This document shows positions 37,254 to 48,200 of a stretch of DNA of 64,000 bases, piece after piece. The notes beneath the pieces were generated by a model. That model ran no database searches. It worked only from the letters and a program-made list of their open reading frames with translations, and was not told the origin of the DNA. How positions within the stretch are numbered: the first letter of the stretch is position 1; every line of letters begins with the position of its first letter. Where the stretch lies: NCBI RefSeq assembly GCF_000176855.2, contig NC_015138.1:4588001-4652000 (forward strand), written 5' to 3'. A program made the translations under genes and the position numbers. This DNA comes from Paracidovorax avenae ATCC 19860 (GTDB lineage: Bacteria; Pseudomonadota; Gammaproteobacteria; Burkholderiales; Burkholderiaceae_C).

Positions 37254-38297
37254 ATGACCGTGAAACGCACAGGCCTGCAGGCACTGGCCCTCGCCCTGGC
37301 AGCCCTTCCATGGGCCGCCGGCGCCTTCGATATCGCTCCGCACCACGTGGGCGACACCCTTCCTACCGAACAGGCCCGGGCCATGCTGGCACGCCATGCC
37401 GCCCGGCCGCCACAGCCCTGGCGCGAGCCGGACGCCCACCGTATCCCTGCCGGGCCGGAGGGCGACGCGGTCCGCGAGGGCATCGACCTCCTGCGCAACA
37501 CGTCCTCGCGCGTCGGCCGGCTGGCACCGGACGCATCGAAGCGCCTGTCCTGGAACAGCCTGAACTGCGTGCATTGCCACCAGGCCGGCCCGTCGGGCCT
37601 GCCGGGCACCAAGCCCTATGCGCTGCCTCTCGTGAATGCCGTCAACGACTATCCGAAGTTCGACATCAAGTCCGGGAAGATCATCTCGCTGGAGCAGCGC
37701 GTCATCGGCATGTTCGGCCCGGGCAGCGTGCCGGTCGGGCCGGACACGCCCGAACTGCGGTCCATCATGGCCTACCTGCGCTGGCTGGCGCAGGGGACGG
37801 TGCCGCATTCCGCCATGGAGCGAACGGGGCTGCTGCCCATGCCGCCCGTCGCGCGGGCGGCCGACCCGCAGCGTGGCGCGCGGCTGTTCGCCTCGCTGTG
37901 CAGCGCCTGCCATGGCGTGGACGCCACCGGCCAGCGGCGCCCGGACTTCGCCCAGGGCGGCGGCTACCTGTTTCCGCCGATCGCCGGCACGGACACGTAC
38001 GACAACGCGGGCCACATGTTCGCGGTGCCGCTGCTCGCGCGCTACATCCGCGCGTCGATGCCTTCAGGCACCTCCTACGATCGGCCGCGGCTCACACCCG
38101 GGCAGGCGCTCGACATCGCGGCCTTCCTGAACGACGACGCCACGCCCCGCCTGCAGAGCCCGAACCGGCTGCGCCTCTATCCGGACCCGGCCCTGCGGCC
38201 GCAGGGCTTCGCGATACCGGAGCATTTCCCCGGCCAGCCCCAGGCCTACCGCCGGGCGAAGTTCGGCCCGTTCCGCGACGTCAACGAGAACTACTGA
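37254..38297 (+). CDS. dihaem c-type cytochrome, TsdA-like
   Basis: The product is 347 residues with a signal peptide ([19 protein letters not shown]). Two haem sites are present: CVHCH (about 102-106) and CSACH (about 217-221). The surroundings of the first, [18 protein letters not shown] then [20 protein letters not shown], closely follow the thiosulfate dehydrogenase TsdA (YP-x-Y-x3-SG-x-I-x-TLE-x-RI). In TsdA the next block contains the Cys that ligates haem 1 (CFERS-like); here it reads MFGPGS, so that ligand is missing, though the Met could serve. A periplasmic electron-transfer or sulfur-oxidising role is likely. It overlaps the convergent fabB gene by 7 bp. Confidence 0.85.
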   Translation: MTVKRTGLQALALALAALPWAAGAFDIAPHHVGDTLPTEQARAMLARHAARPPQPWREPDAHRIPAGPEGDAVREGIDLLRNTSSRVGRLAPDASKRLSWNSLNCVHCHQAGPSGLPGTKPYALPLVNAVNDYPKFDIKSGKIISLEQRVIGMFGPGSVPVGPDTPELRSIMAYLRWLAQGTVPHSAMERTGLLPMPPVARAADPQRGARLFASLCSACHGVDATGQRRPDFAQGGGYLFPPIAGTDTYDNAGHMFAVPLLARYIRASMPSGTSYDRPRLTPGQALDIAAFLNDDATPRLQSPNRLRLYPDPALRPQGFAIPEHFPGQPQAYRRAKFGPFRDVNENY

Positions 38298-39517
38298 CCG
38301 TCCCAGCGCCGCAGCACCAGGCTGGCATTGGTGCCGCCGAAGCCGAAGCTGTTGGACAGCGCGGTGCGCAGCGGCGCCTCGCGCGTGGCGGTCACCAGGG
38401 GCATGCCTTCCACGGCGGGGTCGGGCGTCTCGACATTGGCGGAGCCGGCGATGAAGCCCTTCTGCAGCATGATCAGGCAGTAGATCGCCTCCTGCACCCC
38501 GGTGGCGCCCAGCGAGTGGCCGGTGAGCGACTTGGTGGAGGAGAACGGCGGCACCGCGTCGCCGAAGACCGCGCGGATGGCGCGCAGTTCCGGCACGTCG
38601 CCCACGGGGGTGGAGGTGCCGTGGGTATTGATGTAGTCGATGGGCAGGTCCAGGCCCTCGATGGCCTGGCGCATGCACGCGATGGCGCCGTCGCCCGAAG
38701 GCGCGACCATGTCTGCGCCGTCGGACGTGGCACCGAAGCCGATCACCTCGCCGAGGATGGTGGCGCCGCGCGCCTGGGCATGCTCCAGGCTTTCGAGCAC
38801 CACGGCGCCGCCGCCGCCCGACAGCACGAAGCCGTCGCGGTTCGCATCGTAGGCGCGGGAGGCTTTCTCGGGCGTGTCGTTGTACTTGCTGGACATCGCG
38901 CCCATGGCGTCGAACAGCAGTCCCATGCCCCAGGTGACCTCTTCGCCGCCGCCGGCGAACATCACGTCCTGCATGCCCCAGGCGATCTGCTGGGCCGCCG
39001 CGCCGATGCAGTGCGCGGACGTGCTGCAGGCGGACGTGATCGAATAGTTGATGCCCTTGATGCCGAAATTCGTCGAAAGGCAGGCCGAGACGGTCGAGCT
39101 CATGCAGCGCGTGACCTGGTAGGGCCCCACGCGGCGGATGCCCTTGGAGCGCAGGATGTCCGCGGACTCGATCTGGTTCTCGGGCGAGCCTCCGCCCGAA
39201 CCCATGATGAGGCCGGTGCGCGGGTGCGAGACCTGGTCCGGTGCCAGGCCCGCCTGGGCGATGGCGTCCTCCAGGGCGACATGGGCATAGGCCGCGGCAT
39301 CGCCCATGAAGCGCAGCTGCTTGCGGTCGATGCGCGCTTCCAGGTCGATGTCGGGCACGCCCGCCACCTGGCTGCGCATGCCCAGCTCGGCGAACTTCGG
39401 CATGGCACGGATGCCCGGGCGGCTCTCGCGCAGCGAGGCCTCCACGGTGGCGAGGTCGTTGCCGATGCAGGAAACGATGCCCGCGCCGGTGATGACGACA
39501 CGCTTTCTCATGCTCAT
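38291..39517 (-). CDS. fabB: 3-oxoacyl-ACP synthase I
   Basis: The product is 408 residues. The KAS fold is complete: catalytic Cys in [14 protein letters not shown], His in [13 protein letters not shown] and His in [16 protein letters not shown], with the terminal [15 protein letters not shown]. The Met-rich and VPDI-like segments match FabB rather than FabF. With FabA it makes unsaturated fatty acids. Its ATG overlaps the fabA stop (ATGA), giving the start. Confidence 0.97.
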   Translation of the reverse strand: MSMRKRVVITGAGIVSCIGNDLATVEASLRESRPGIRAMPKFAELGMRSQVAGVPDIDLEARIDRKQLRFMGDAAAYAHVALEDAIAQAGLAPDQVSHPRTGLIMGSGGGSPENQIESADILRSKGIRRVGPYQVTRCMSSTVSACLSTNFGIKGINYSITSACSTSAHCIGAAAQQIAWGMQDVMFAGGGEEVTWGMGLLFDAMGAMSSKYNDTPEKASRAYDANRDGFVLSGGGGAVVLESLEHAQARGATILGEVIGFGATSDGADMVAPSGDGAIACMRQAIEGLDLPIDYINTHGTSTPVGDVPELRAIRAVFGDAVPPFSSTKSLTGHSLGATGVQEAIYCLIMLQKGFIAGSANVETPDPAVEGMPLVTATREAPLRTALSNSFGFGGTNASLVLRRWDGQ

Positions 39518-40056
39518 GCCCCCGCCTCCTCCCGCGCCGGCGCAGCCGCCGCGGCGTCTTCCTTCTTGAACAGGCCCACGCGCAGGTCGGAGGCCACGTA
39601 GATTTCCTGGCCGTCGGCCAGGAGGCGCGCATCGCCGATCGCCATGACCAGCTTGCGCTTGATGACGCGCTTGATGTCGATCTCGTAGGTGACGAGCTTG
39701 ACGTTGGGGCCCACCTCGCCGGTGAACTTGACCTCGCCCGCCCCCAGTGCGCGTCCCCGGCCCGGCAGTTGCAGCCAGGTCAGGTAGAAACCGATGAGCT
39801 GCCACATCGCGTCCAGGCCCAGGCAGCCCGGCATGACCGGATCGCCCTGGAAGTGGCAGTCGAAGAACCAGAGATCCGGCCGCACGTCCAGTTCGGCGCG
39901 AATCCTCCCCAGCCCGTGCGCGCCGCCGTCGGCGTCGATGTGCGTGATGCGGTCGAACATCAGCATGGGCGGCAGCGGGAGTCGTCCGCTGTCAGGGGTG
40001 AACAGCCTGCCTTCGCCCGAGGCGATCAGTTGTTCATAGGAAAAGGATTCAGCCAT
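39514..40056 (-). CDS. fabA: 3-hydroxydecanoyl-ACP dehydratase/isomerase
   Basis: The product is 180 residues, close to the E. coli length of 172. The hot-dog active site is clear: [20 protein letters not shown] with catalytic His and the downstream Asp, preceded by [16 protein letters not shown] and followed by [20 protein letters not shown]. It dehydrates and isomerises the C10 intermediate to start unsaturated fatty-acid synthesis, and pairs with FabB in the next gene. A short Ala-rich tail follows the fold. Confidence 0.97.
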   Translation of the reverse strand: MAESFSYEQLIASGEGRLFTPDSGRLPLPPMLMFDRITHIDADGGAHGLGRIRAELDVRPDLWFFDCHFQGDPVMPGCLGLDAMWQLIGFYLTWLQLPGRGRALGAGEVKFTGEVGPNVKLVTYEIDIKRVIKRKLVMAIGDARLLADGQEIYVASDLRVGLFKKEDAAAAAPAREEAGA

Positions 40057-40225
40057 TGTCAGTCGTGCTCCAGGTCGGCGCGCAGCGCCGCGTTTCGTGT
40101 GCGCAGCCCTGGCATCGCCGAGGGCCGCGGATGCGCATTATCCAGTCTGCGGCGGCCGCGCCCACCGCGCGGGGGCGACAGACCCCATGCGGGAATGCCG
40201 CACCCGCTTGACGCCGCGCAATAAA

Positions 40226-40248
40226 AAGGGCCGCACGCGGCGGCCCTT
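40226..40248 (-). terminator. rho-independent terminator of the asparaginase gene
   Basis: AAGGGCCGC (40226-40234) pairs with GCGGCCCTT (40240-40248) over a 5-base loop. On the minus strand it is followed by TTTTTAT, giving a proper T tract, 52 bp beyond the asparaginase stop. Confidence 0.8.
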
Positions 40249-40300
40249 CGGGAGATCCGGCCGGAGGCAGGTGTGCCCCAGGACCGTGCGGCCGAGCCGC

Positions 40301-41425
<1,125 letters not shown>

Positions 41426-41497
41426 TTACAAGCCCGTTGTACGGGTGCCGTATGGTAGGAAGGCCACAACACGGCAGTGGGGAATAATCCGCGGCTT

Positions 41498-41518
41498 GGT
41501 ATGAATGAAATTCATACC
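41498..41518. promoter_or_regulatory. LysR-type operator palindrome
   Basis: GGTATGAAT-GAA-ATTCATACC is a perfect inverted repeat with 9-bp arms and contains the T-N11-A core of LysR-family sites (T at 41502, A at 41514). It lies 18 bp before the lysR start in the 137-bp divergent region with ansB, so autoregulation and control of ansB are likely. Confidence 0.7.
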
Positions 41519-41535
41519 CCCTCCGATCCGCGCCC

Positions 41536-42480
41536 ATGCCCATGAATCTCCGGCAACTCGAAGTCTTCCAGGCCGTCATGCAGACGGGCAACATGAGCGC
41601 CGCCGCCCGGCTCGTCAGCATCACCCCGTCGGCCGTGAGCAAGACCATCGCCCATGCCGAACTGCAGCTCGGCTATCCGCTGTTCAACCGCGTCCGCGGA
41701 GCCCTGGTGCCCACGCCCGAGGCGCAGGCCTTGTTCGCGGCATCGGTCCAGATCCACCGCCAACTCGACGAGCTGCGCCGCACCGCCGTCAACCTGCGCC
41801 AGCCCGAGGGCGGCCAGGTGCGCCTGGGCGCGATTCCCTCGGTCACGCACACCTTCCTGCCCACGGTGCTGGAGCTGCACGTGCGCGAGTCCCCCCGCGT
41901 GAAGGTGGAAGTTCGCACCCTGCACCCCGACCAGATGGCCCAGGCGCTGCTGACCCGGGCGGTGGATTTCGCCCTGGGCTTCTATCCACACCCGCACCCG
42001 CAGGTGTGCAGCGCCATCCTGGTCAGCGGCCCGCTCTCGATCGCGGTAGGCCGCGACATATGGCAGCGGGCCGTGCGCGTGAGCCGCAACGACCCGATCT
42101 CGTTCCTGTCCAACACCCCGATGATCCAGCTGCTGGGCGACGACCCCATGCGCGGTCCCATGGCCGAACTGGCGCGGGACCTGGGAGTGCATACCGAACT
42201 GGGCATCCAGGTGCAGACCTCGCAACTGGCGGTGGAACTGGTGCGGCGCGGACTGGGCTGGACGGTGGTGGATTTCCTCACGGCCGGCAACCTGGACCCG
42301 GCCACGGTGGTGGCGGTACCACTGCGCCACCTCCCGCCCATTCCTCTGCATGCCTACCATGCAGAGCACCGCCCGCCGGACCGGCACGCGGCCCGGATGC
42401 TGTCGAGGCTGCCGGGGTTGCTGCACGCGGTGCTGGGGCGCGCGCCCTCGGCGGAGCAGCCGGTGACATCCGGCAGCTGA
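41536..42480 (+). CDS. LysR-family regulator divergent from asparaginase
   Basis: The product is 314 residues. The winged HTH is at the N-terminus (MNLRQLEVFQAVMQTGNMSA then ITPSAVSKTIAHAELQLGYP), followed by the periplasmic-binding-like effector domain (VRLGAIPSVTHTFLPTVLEL; ALGFYPHPHPQVCSAILVSG; GRGLGWTVVDFLTAGN region). The residue pattern is close to GcvA/OccR-type subgroups, but the effector cannot be read. It faces ansB across a clear palindrome, so amino acid (Asn/Asp/Glu)-responsive control is plausible. Confidence 0.92.
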   Translation: MPMNLRQLEVFQAVMQTGNMSAAARLVSITPSAVSKTIAHAELQLGYPLFNRVRGALVPTPEAQALFAASVQIHRQLDELRRTAVNLRQPEGGQVRLGAIPSVTHTFLPTVLELHVRESPRVKVEVRTLHPDQMAQALLTRAVDFALGFYPHPHPQVCSAILVSGPLSIAVGRDIWQRAVRVSRNDPISFLSNTPMIQLLGDDPMRGPMAELARDLGVHTELGIQVQTSQLAVELVRRGLGWTVVDFLTAGNLDPATVVAVPLRHLPPIPLHAYHAEHRPPDRHAARMLSRLPGLLHAVLGRAPSAEQPVTSGS

Positions 42481-42495
42481 CCCGGGGCGGCGGTA

Positions 42496-44100
42496 TCAGC
42501 GTCCGCGGGAGCGCGCCGCGAAGGCCGCGGCCACCACCAGTGCGCCCAGCAGCCACAGCGGCCACAATCCGGCCCGCCCCGCCCACCAGGCGAAGGGCGT
42601 GGGCGGCCCGTCCCGCCCCTCTACCTCGCCGCGCAGGATGCCGCGCTGCACCGACGGCAGCCGCGCGGCCACCACGCCGCGGTGGTCGATCAGCGCGGTG
42701 GCCCCGGTGTTGGTGGCGCGCACCATCGGTCGCTCGAACTCCAGCGCCCGCATGCGGCTGATCGCCAGGTGCTGGTCGATGGCCACGGAATCACCGAACC
42801 AGGCGATGTTGCTCACGTTGACGAACACCGTCGGGGCCCCGGCGCGGTCCGCGAAGCGCGCGGCCAGCTCTTCGCCGAACAGATCCTCGTAGCAGATGTT
42901 CGGTGCCAGGCGCTGCCCGGCCCAGGCGAAGGGTGCCTGGACCATGCCGCCCCGGTTGAAATCGCCCAGCGGGATGTTCATCAGTTCGGTGAACCACCGG
43001 AAGAACGGCGGGACGAACTCCCCGAACGGCACGAGGTGGTGCTTGTCGTACTGGTAGGTCGCCGGCTGGCCCGGCGCGTAACCGATGACGGAATTCGTAT
43101 AGCCACGCTCCGGGTCGCCCAGCGGGATGCCGATCAGCGCGGCCCGGCCGCCCTGCGGCCCGCTGCGGGTGAAACGCTCCGCGATGGACTCCAGGTAGCC
43201 CGGCACCAGTTGCTGGGGCAGCAACGGGATGGCGGTCTCCGGCGCCACGACCAGGGCGGCATCCGCTTCGCGCAACGCGTCGCCGTACCAGCGCAGCGCC
43301 ATGGGCACGCCGCTGCCGGCCTGGAATTTCTCGTCCTGCGGGATATTGCCCTGCAGCAGCGCAACGGACAGCAGGGAGGGGGCTTCGGCCACCTGGCCAC
43401 CGCAGCGGTCCACCGCGCAGTGGCGCTGCGCGGCCAATCCCGCCCAGGCGCATGCCAGCGCCACGGCCGCGGCCCAGCACCGGGGACGGCGCAGGTCCGC
43501 CACCCGCAGTTGAACGGCCAGCATCGCCAGCAAGGCGGCCATGGCGCCGATGCCATACACCCCCACCCAGCGGGCAAGCACCCGCAAGGGGCCCTCGACG
43601 TGCGCATAGCCGCCGGCGCCCCAGGGGAAGCCGGTCCACCACACGCCGCGCGCCAGTTCGGCCAGCAGCCAGAGCGCGGCGAAGGCGGCGGCCTGCCAGC
43701 CCCTGCGGCGCGGAAGGCGTTCGCGCAGATGCACGAACACCGCCGACGCGGCCGCGTAGTAGCTGCCCAGGAAGGCCGCCAGCGCCAGCACCGCCAGTGC
43801 CGCCAGCGGCGCCGCCAGGCCGCCGTAGGTGTGCATGGAAATGAACAGCCACCAGAAGGTGCCCGCGAGCCAGGCCGTGGCGAAGGCGGCGCCGAGACCG
43901 GCCCCCTGCCCTGCCCCGCGTGCCGACAGCAGGACGCGCGCGAAAGCCGCCAGGGAGGCGATCTGCAGCCACCAGAGCGGCTCGCCGCCCCAGGGCCAGG
44001 CGATGGAAGCCGCCTGCGCCAGCCCGGCCAGCACGGCAGCCGTCCACAGGAGCGCCGCGGGCGCGCGCGGGCGCCCGGTGCCATGGGCTTGCAGGAGCAT
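42496..44100 (-). CDS. lnt: apolipoprotein N-acyltransferase
   Basis: The product is 534 residues. The N-terminal half has about six membrane helices (from LWTAAVLAGLAQAASIAWPW on). The C-terminal nitrilase-like domain holds the catalytic triad: Glu in VVAPETAIPLLP, Lys in YDKHHLVPFGE and Cys in APNICYEDLFGEE. A last membrane helix ends the protein (LWPLWLLGALVVAAAF). It adds the third acyl chain to lipoproteins before Lol transport. It starts 2 bp after corC, the usual pairing. Confidence 0.97.
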   Translation of the reverse strand: MLLQAHGTGRPRAPAALLWTAAVLAGLAQAASIAWPWGGEPLWWLQIASLAAFARVLLSARGAGQGAGLGAAFATAWLAGTFWWLFISMHTYGGLAAPLAALAVLALAAFLGSYYAAASAVFVHLRERLPRRRGWQAAAFAALWLLAELARGVWWTGFPWGAGGYAHVEGPLRVLARWVGVYGIGAMAALLAMLAVQLRVADLRRPRCWAAAVALACAWAGLAAQRHCAVDRCGGQVAEAPSLLSVALLQGNIPQDEKFQAGSGVPMALRWYGDALREADAALVVAPETAIPLLPQQLVPGYLESIAERFTRSGPQGGRAALIGIPLGDPERGYTNSVIGYAPGQPATYQYDKHHLVPFGEFVPPFFRWFTELMNIPLGDFNRGGMVQAPFAWAGQRLAPNICYEDLFGEELAARFADRAGAPTVFVNVSNIAWFGDSVAIDQHLAISRMRALEFERPMVRATNTGATALIDHRGVVAARLPSVQRGILRGEVEGRDGPPTPFAWWAGRAGLWPLWLLGALVVAAAFAARSRGR

Positions 44101-44102
44101 GG

Positions 44103-44987
44103 TCAGCCGGCGTCCGGTTCGGCGCCCGGGGGCTGCGGCGACACCTTGAACCAGCGCACCGCGCCGCCCTTGGTGTGCAGCACCACGAAGCGCAGGCCGC
44201 CGAGGTCCAGCGATTCGCCGCGGCGGGGCGCATGGCCCAGTTCGTGCGCGATCAGGCCCCCGATGGTCTCGAACTCCTCGTCCCGGTCGGAGCCCTCGAG
44301 GGCTGGCAGGTCGAACGCCTCGGCCACGCGCTCCACGGGCGTGTCGCCGCTCACGCGGTAGGTCCGGTCCGCCAGGGCGAAGATGTCGCCCTCGTCCTCG
44401 GGAATGTCGAATTCGTCCTCGATCTCGCCGACGATCTGCTCGAGCACGTCCTCGATGGTGACCAGCCCGGCCACCCGGCCGAACTCGTCGATCACCACCG
44501 CCATGTGGATGCGGTTGGCACGGAACTCGCGCAGCAGGTCGTTCAGGCCCTTGCTCTCGGGCACGTACACCACGGAGCGCAGCAGCGCCCGGAGGTTCAG
44601 CTCGGGCGCCCGCTGCAGCTTGAGCAGGTCCTTCGCCATGAGGATGCCGATGATGTTGTCGCGCTCCCCCTGGTACACCGGGAACCGCGAATGGGCGGTG
44701 TCGATCACCTGGTGCAGCAGCGCCTCGAACGGCTGGTCGATGTCGATCAGGTCCATGCGCGGCGCAGGCACCATCACGTCGCTGGCCGTCATCTCGGCCA
44801 TGCGCAGGACGCGTTCGAGCATCACGCGCGCATCGGCATTGATGACGTCGTTGTCCTCCGCCTCGGCCAGGGTGGCGATCAGTTCATCCTTGGAATCGGG
44901 GCCGGGATGGATGAATTCGATGAGGCGCTGCAGGAGCGTGCGCTTGTCTTCGCGGTCGGAGGGGCGCGCGGGGTGGGGGTCGGACAC
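44103..44987 (-). CDS. corC: CBS-domain CorC/HlyC family protein (YbeX)
   Basis: The product is 294 residues, soluble, no membrane region. Two CBS domains occupy about 70-190 (SDVMVPAPRMDLIDIDQPFE and LRSVVYVPESKGLNDLLREF with VVIDEFGRVAGLVTIEDVLE). They are followed by the CorC_HlyC domain (VSGDTPVERVAEAFDLP, then FETIGGLIAHELGHAPRRGE). Despite the name it acts in ribosome and metal homeostasis in E. coli (YbeX). It is cotranscribed with lnt. Confidence 0.94.
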   Translation of the reverse strand: MSDPHPARPSDREDKRTLLQRLIEFIHPGPDSKDELIATLAEAEDNDVINADARVMLERVLRMAEMTASDVMVPAPRMDLIDIDQPFEALLHQVIDTAHSRFPVYQGERDNIIGILMAKDLLKLQRAPELNLRALLRSVVYVPESKGLNDLLREFRANRIHMAVVIDEFGRVAGLVTIEDVLEQIVGEIEDEFDIPEDEGDIFALADRTYRVSGDTPVERVAEAFDLPALEGSDRDEEFETIGGLIAHELGHAPRRGESLDLGGLRFVVLHTKGGAVRWFKVSPQPPGAEPDAG

Positions 44988-45227
44988 GGTCTCGGTGTGC
45001 AGGACGTGCGGTGGTTGTCAGGCCTCCAAGGATAGCGGATGCCCGCGACACCCTCCGCTGGCGTGCCGCGGGCCGGCCCTCACACCCTGACACAAATTCG
45101 CCCGGCGCAGCCCGGCCGCTGCGGGCTGCCGCTTCCTATCATGCCGCCTTCCGGGGCGGCGCCGGCGCCATGTGCGGCGGCAGCCGGCAGCCCCTGTGCA
45201 CAGGCAATACGACAGGAGAACACCAGC

Positions 45228-48200
45228 ATGGGAGGCATGGCGGCGGCGAGGCAGGCGGACGAGATAGGACACGTGTCGGTGTGGGCGAGGCTGGCGCGTG
45301 TGGGGTTGAGGCTGGCGTCGGGGATGGTGGAGACGCTGCTGGTGGCGGGGGTGGTGGCGCTGGCGGCGGGGGTGTCGGTGGCGACGATGGGGTGCGGTGC
45401 GATCCTGGCGTGCGGTCTGCTGGCGGGGTTCATCGGGGGAGCGACGGGCTGGAGCGACTACAAGGAAAAAAAGATCCAGGAGATGACCGAGGACATCGGG
45501 GAGCTGGACATCACGGGCACGCTGGGCATCCGCGGGGCGGCGACGGTGCGCATCAACGGGCGCGCGGCGATGCGTGCGGTGGCGGATGCGGCCGTGTGCC
45601 GCGACCATGGCCAGCCGAACCCCAACTTCATCGCCGAGGGCTCGGACTCGGTCTTCATCGAAACCTACCCGGCCGCACGCAAGGGCGACAAGATGATGTG
45701 CGCGGCGCAGATCGCCAGCGGCTCGGACGACGTGCTGGTGGGGGGCAACAAGACGGCATACCTGGAGATCGCCGACGACCGGGCGTGGTGGGAGACGGCG
45801 CTGGAGATCGGGGTGGGCCTGGCGATGGGCCGGGGCAACTTCCTGGGCAAGGTGGGGTGCCTGGCGCTGGGGGCGGTGGTGGGCATGGCGGGCGACGCGC
45901 TGGGGCGGGGCTTCCGGGCGCTGATCGGCTACCCGGTGCACCCGGCCACGGGCGGCAAGGTGCTGGACGGCAGCCAGGACACGGACTTCGTGCTGCCCGG
46001 GCCGCTGGGCATTGCCTGGCGGCGCTTCTACAGCAGCCACGACCACCGGGAGGGCAGCCTGCACGGCGCGGGCTGGAGCGTGCCCTACGAGATCGAGCTG
46101 CACGTCGAGCGGCCGGCCGCCGGTGCGCCGCCTTCGCGCATCACCTACGTCAACCCGCAAGGGCGGCACATCGGGCTGCCGGATGTCGAGCCGGGCACGG
46201 CGCTCTTCAACGTCGGGGAAGGCTTCACCCTGGGCTGCACGGCGGGCGGCCACTACGAAGTGGGCGAGCTCGACCACGTGGCCTACCAGTTCGGCCCGGC
46301 GCCGCAGGAGGCGGGCACGCATGTGCTGAAACTGCTGCGCATCCGGGACCGGTTCGGGCACTGGGTGGGGTTGCGCTACGACGGCGAGCGGCGCCTGGCG
46401 GGCATCGCGGACCACCTGGGCCGGTTGTTGCGGCTGGACTATGAGCCGGGCAGCCGGCGGGTGGTGGCGATCCACCTCGTGCAGGCCGCGCCGGGCGAGC
46501 AGCTGGGCCTGCTGGCGACCTACCGTTACGACGCGGGCGGCCAGCTCACGCAAGTGCAGGACCGCACGCGCGCGACCGTGCGGCGCTTCGCCTACGCCGA
46601 AGGCCTGATGGTGCGCCAGGAGGACGCGGCCGGCTTCGCGTGCCACTACGCCTGGGAGGATGCGGCGCAGGCCAGCGGCCCCGAGCGGCAGGACGGTGCG
46701 CGCGGGCCCGATGGCCGGCCCCTGCGCGACCGCCGGGTGGTGCGGCACTGGACGGAGGACGGCGAGAACTACGCCATCGCCTATGGCTTCGATGGCGGCT
46801 TCGATAGCGGGCCCGCCAGCGAGGCCGGTGGCTGGACAAGCGCAACCGACCAGCTCGGGCGCGAGGAGCGCTGGCAGTGGGACCGCTGGCACAACCTCAC
46901 GGCCTACACCAACGCGCTGGGCGCCACGTGGCGGCTCGTGTGGAACGAGCGGCGCGAGTTGCTGTCGTGCACCCGGCCCTCGGGGGCGAGCACCACCTTC
47001 CAGTACGACGACAACGGCATGCAGACGGGCGTGGTGGACCCGCTGGGGCGGCTCACGCGCACGCTCTGGGACAGCCGGTGGTTCGAGCCGCTGCGCACCA
47101 CGGGCCCGGATGGCGCCACGTGGCGCTACGAATACGACCGCCAGGGCCTGCTGGTGCAGGAGACGGCGCCCGATGGGGGGGTGACGCGCTACGCCTACGA
47201 CGCGCAGGGCCAGGTGGTGCAGATCGAGGACGCACTGGGTGGGGCCAGGACCTTGCAGTGGAACGAGCGGGGCCTGCTGGCGCGGTACACCGACTGCTCG
47301 GGGCGCACGACGCGCTACGGCTGGGACGGCTGGGGCCAGCTGCAATCGGTGACCGACGCGCTGGGCCAGCAGACGCAGGGCGTGGTGGATGCGCGCGGGC
47401 TGCTGCGCTCGCTGCGGCTGCCCGACGGCAGCAGCCAGGGGTTCGAGTACGACGCGGGCGGACGGCTGGTGGAGCACACGGACGCGCTCTCGCGGGGCAC
47501 GCGCTACGGATACAACGCGCGCGGGCAGCTGCTGTGGCGGCGCGACGCGCAGGGCCGGGAGATCGGCGCGGCGCACGATGGCGCACACCGGCTCTCGGCA
47601 CTCGCCACGGAAAACGGTGGCGTGTACCGGTTCCGCTACGACGATGCGGACCGGCTGGTGGAGGAAGAGCGCCTGGACGGCACGCGGGTGGGGCTGGAAT
47701 ACGACGCGGACGGGCACGTGGTGGCGGTGGTGCACCACCCGGCGCGGGGCGACGACGTGTTCCATGAACTGGAGACCCAGGCGCAGGACGGCACGCTGCG
47801 GGAAGGCCCGGCAGCCCGAAACGCGCAGGTGCCGCGGCGCACGGAGCTGCAGCGCGACGCGCTGGGGCGGCTGGTGCAAAAGCGGGTGGGCGCCAGCGTG
47901 CTGCGCTACCGCTACGACGCGGGCGGTCGGCTGGTGGAGGCATCGCGCTGGCGGCGCCAGGCCGGGGAGCAGGCCGAAACCCCAGCCGGCGCTGAAGCCG
48001 AAACGGACAACGCCCCCCTGGAGCTGCAGCACACGACGCGTTTCGAATACGACGCGCTGGGCCGCATCGTGGCCGAGCACGCGCAGGATGCGGCGAGCGG
48101 GCAGGTGCACACGCTGCGGCACGAGCACGACGCACTGGGCAACCGCACGCGCACGCAGCTGCCGGCCGTGGGCGCCGGCCGATCGGGACAGACGGGCCAA

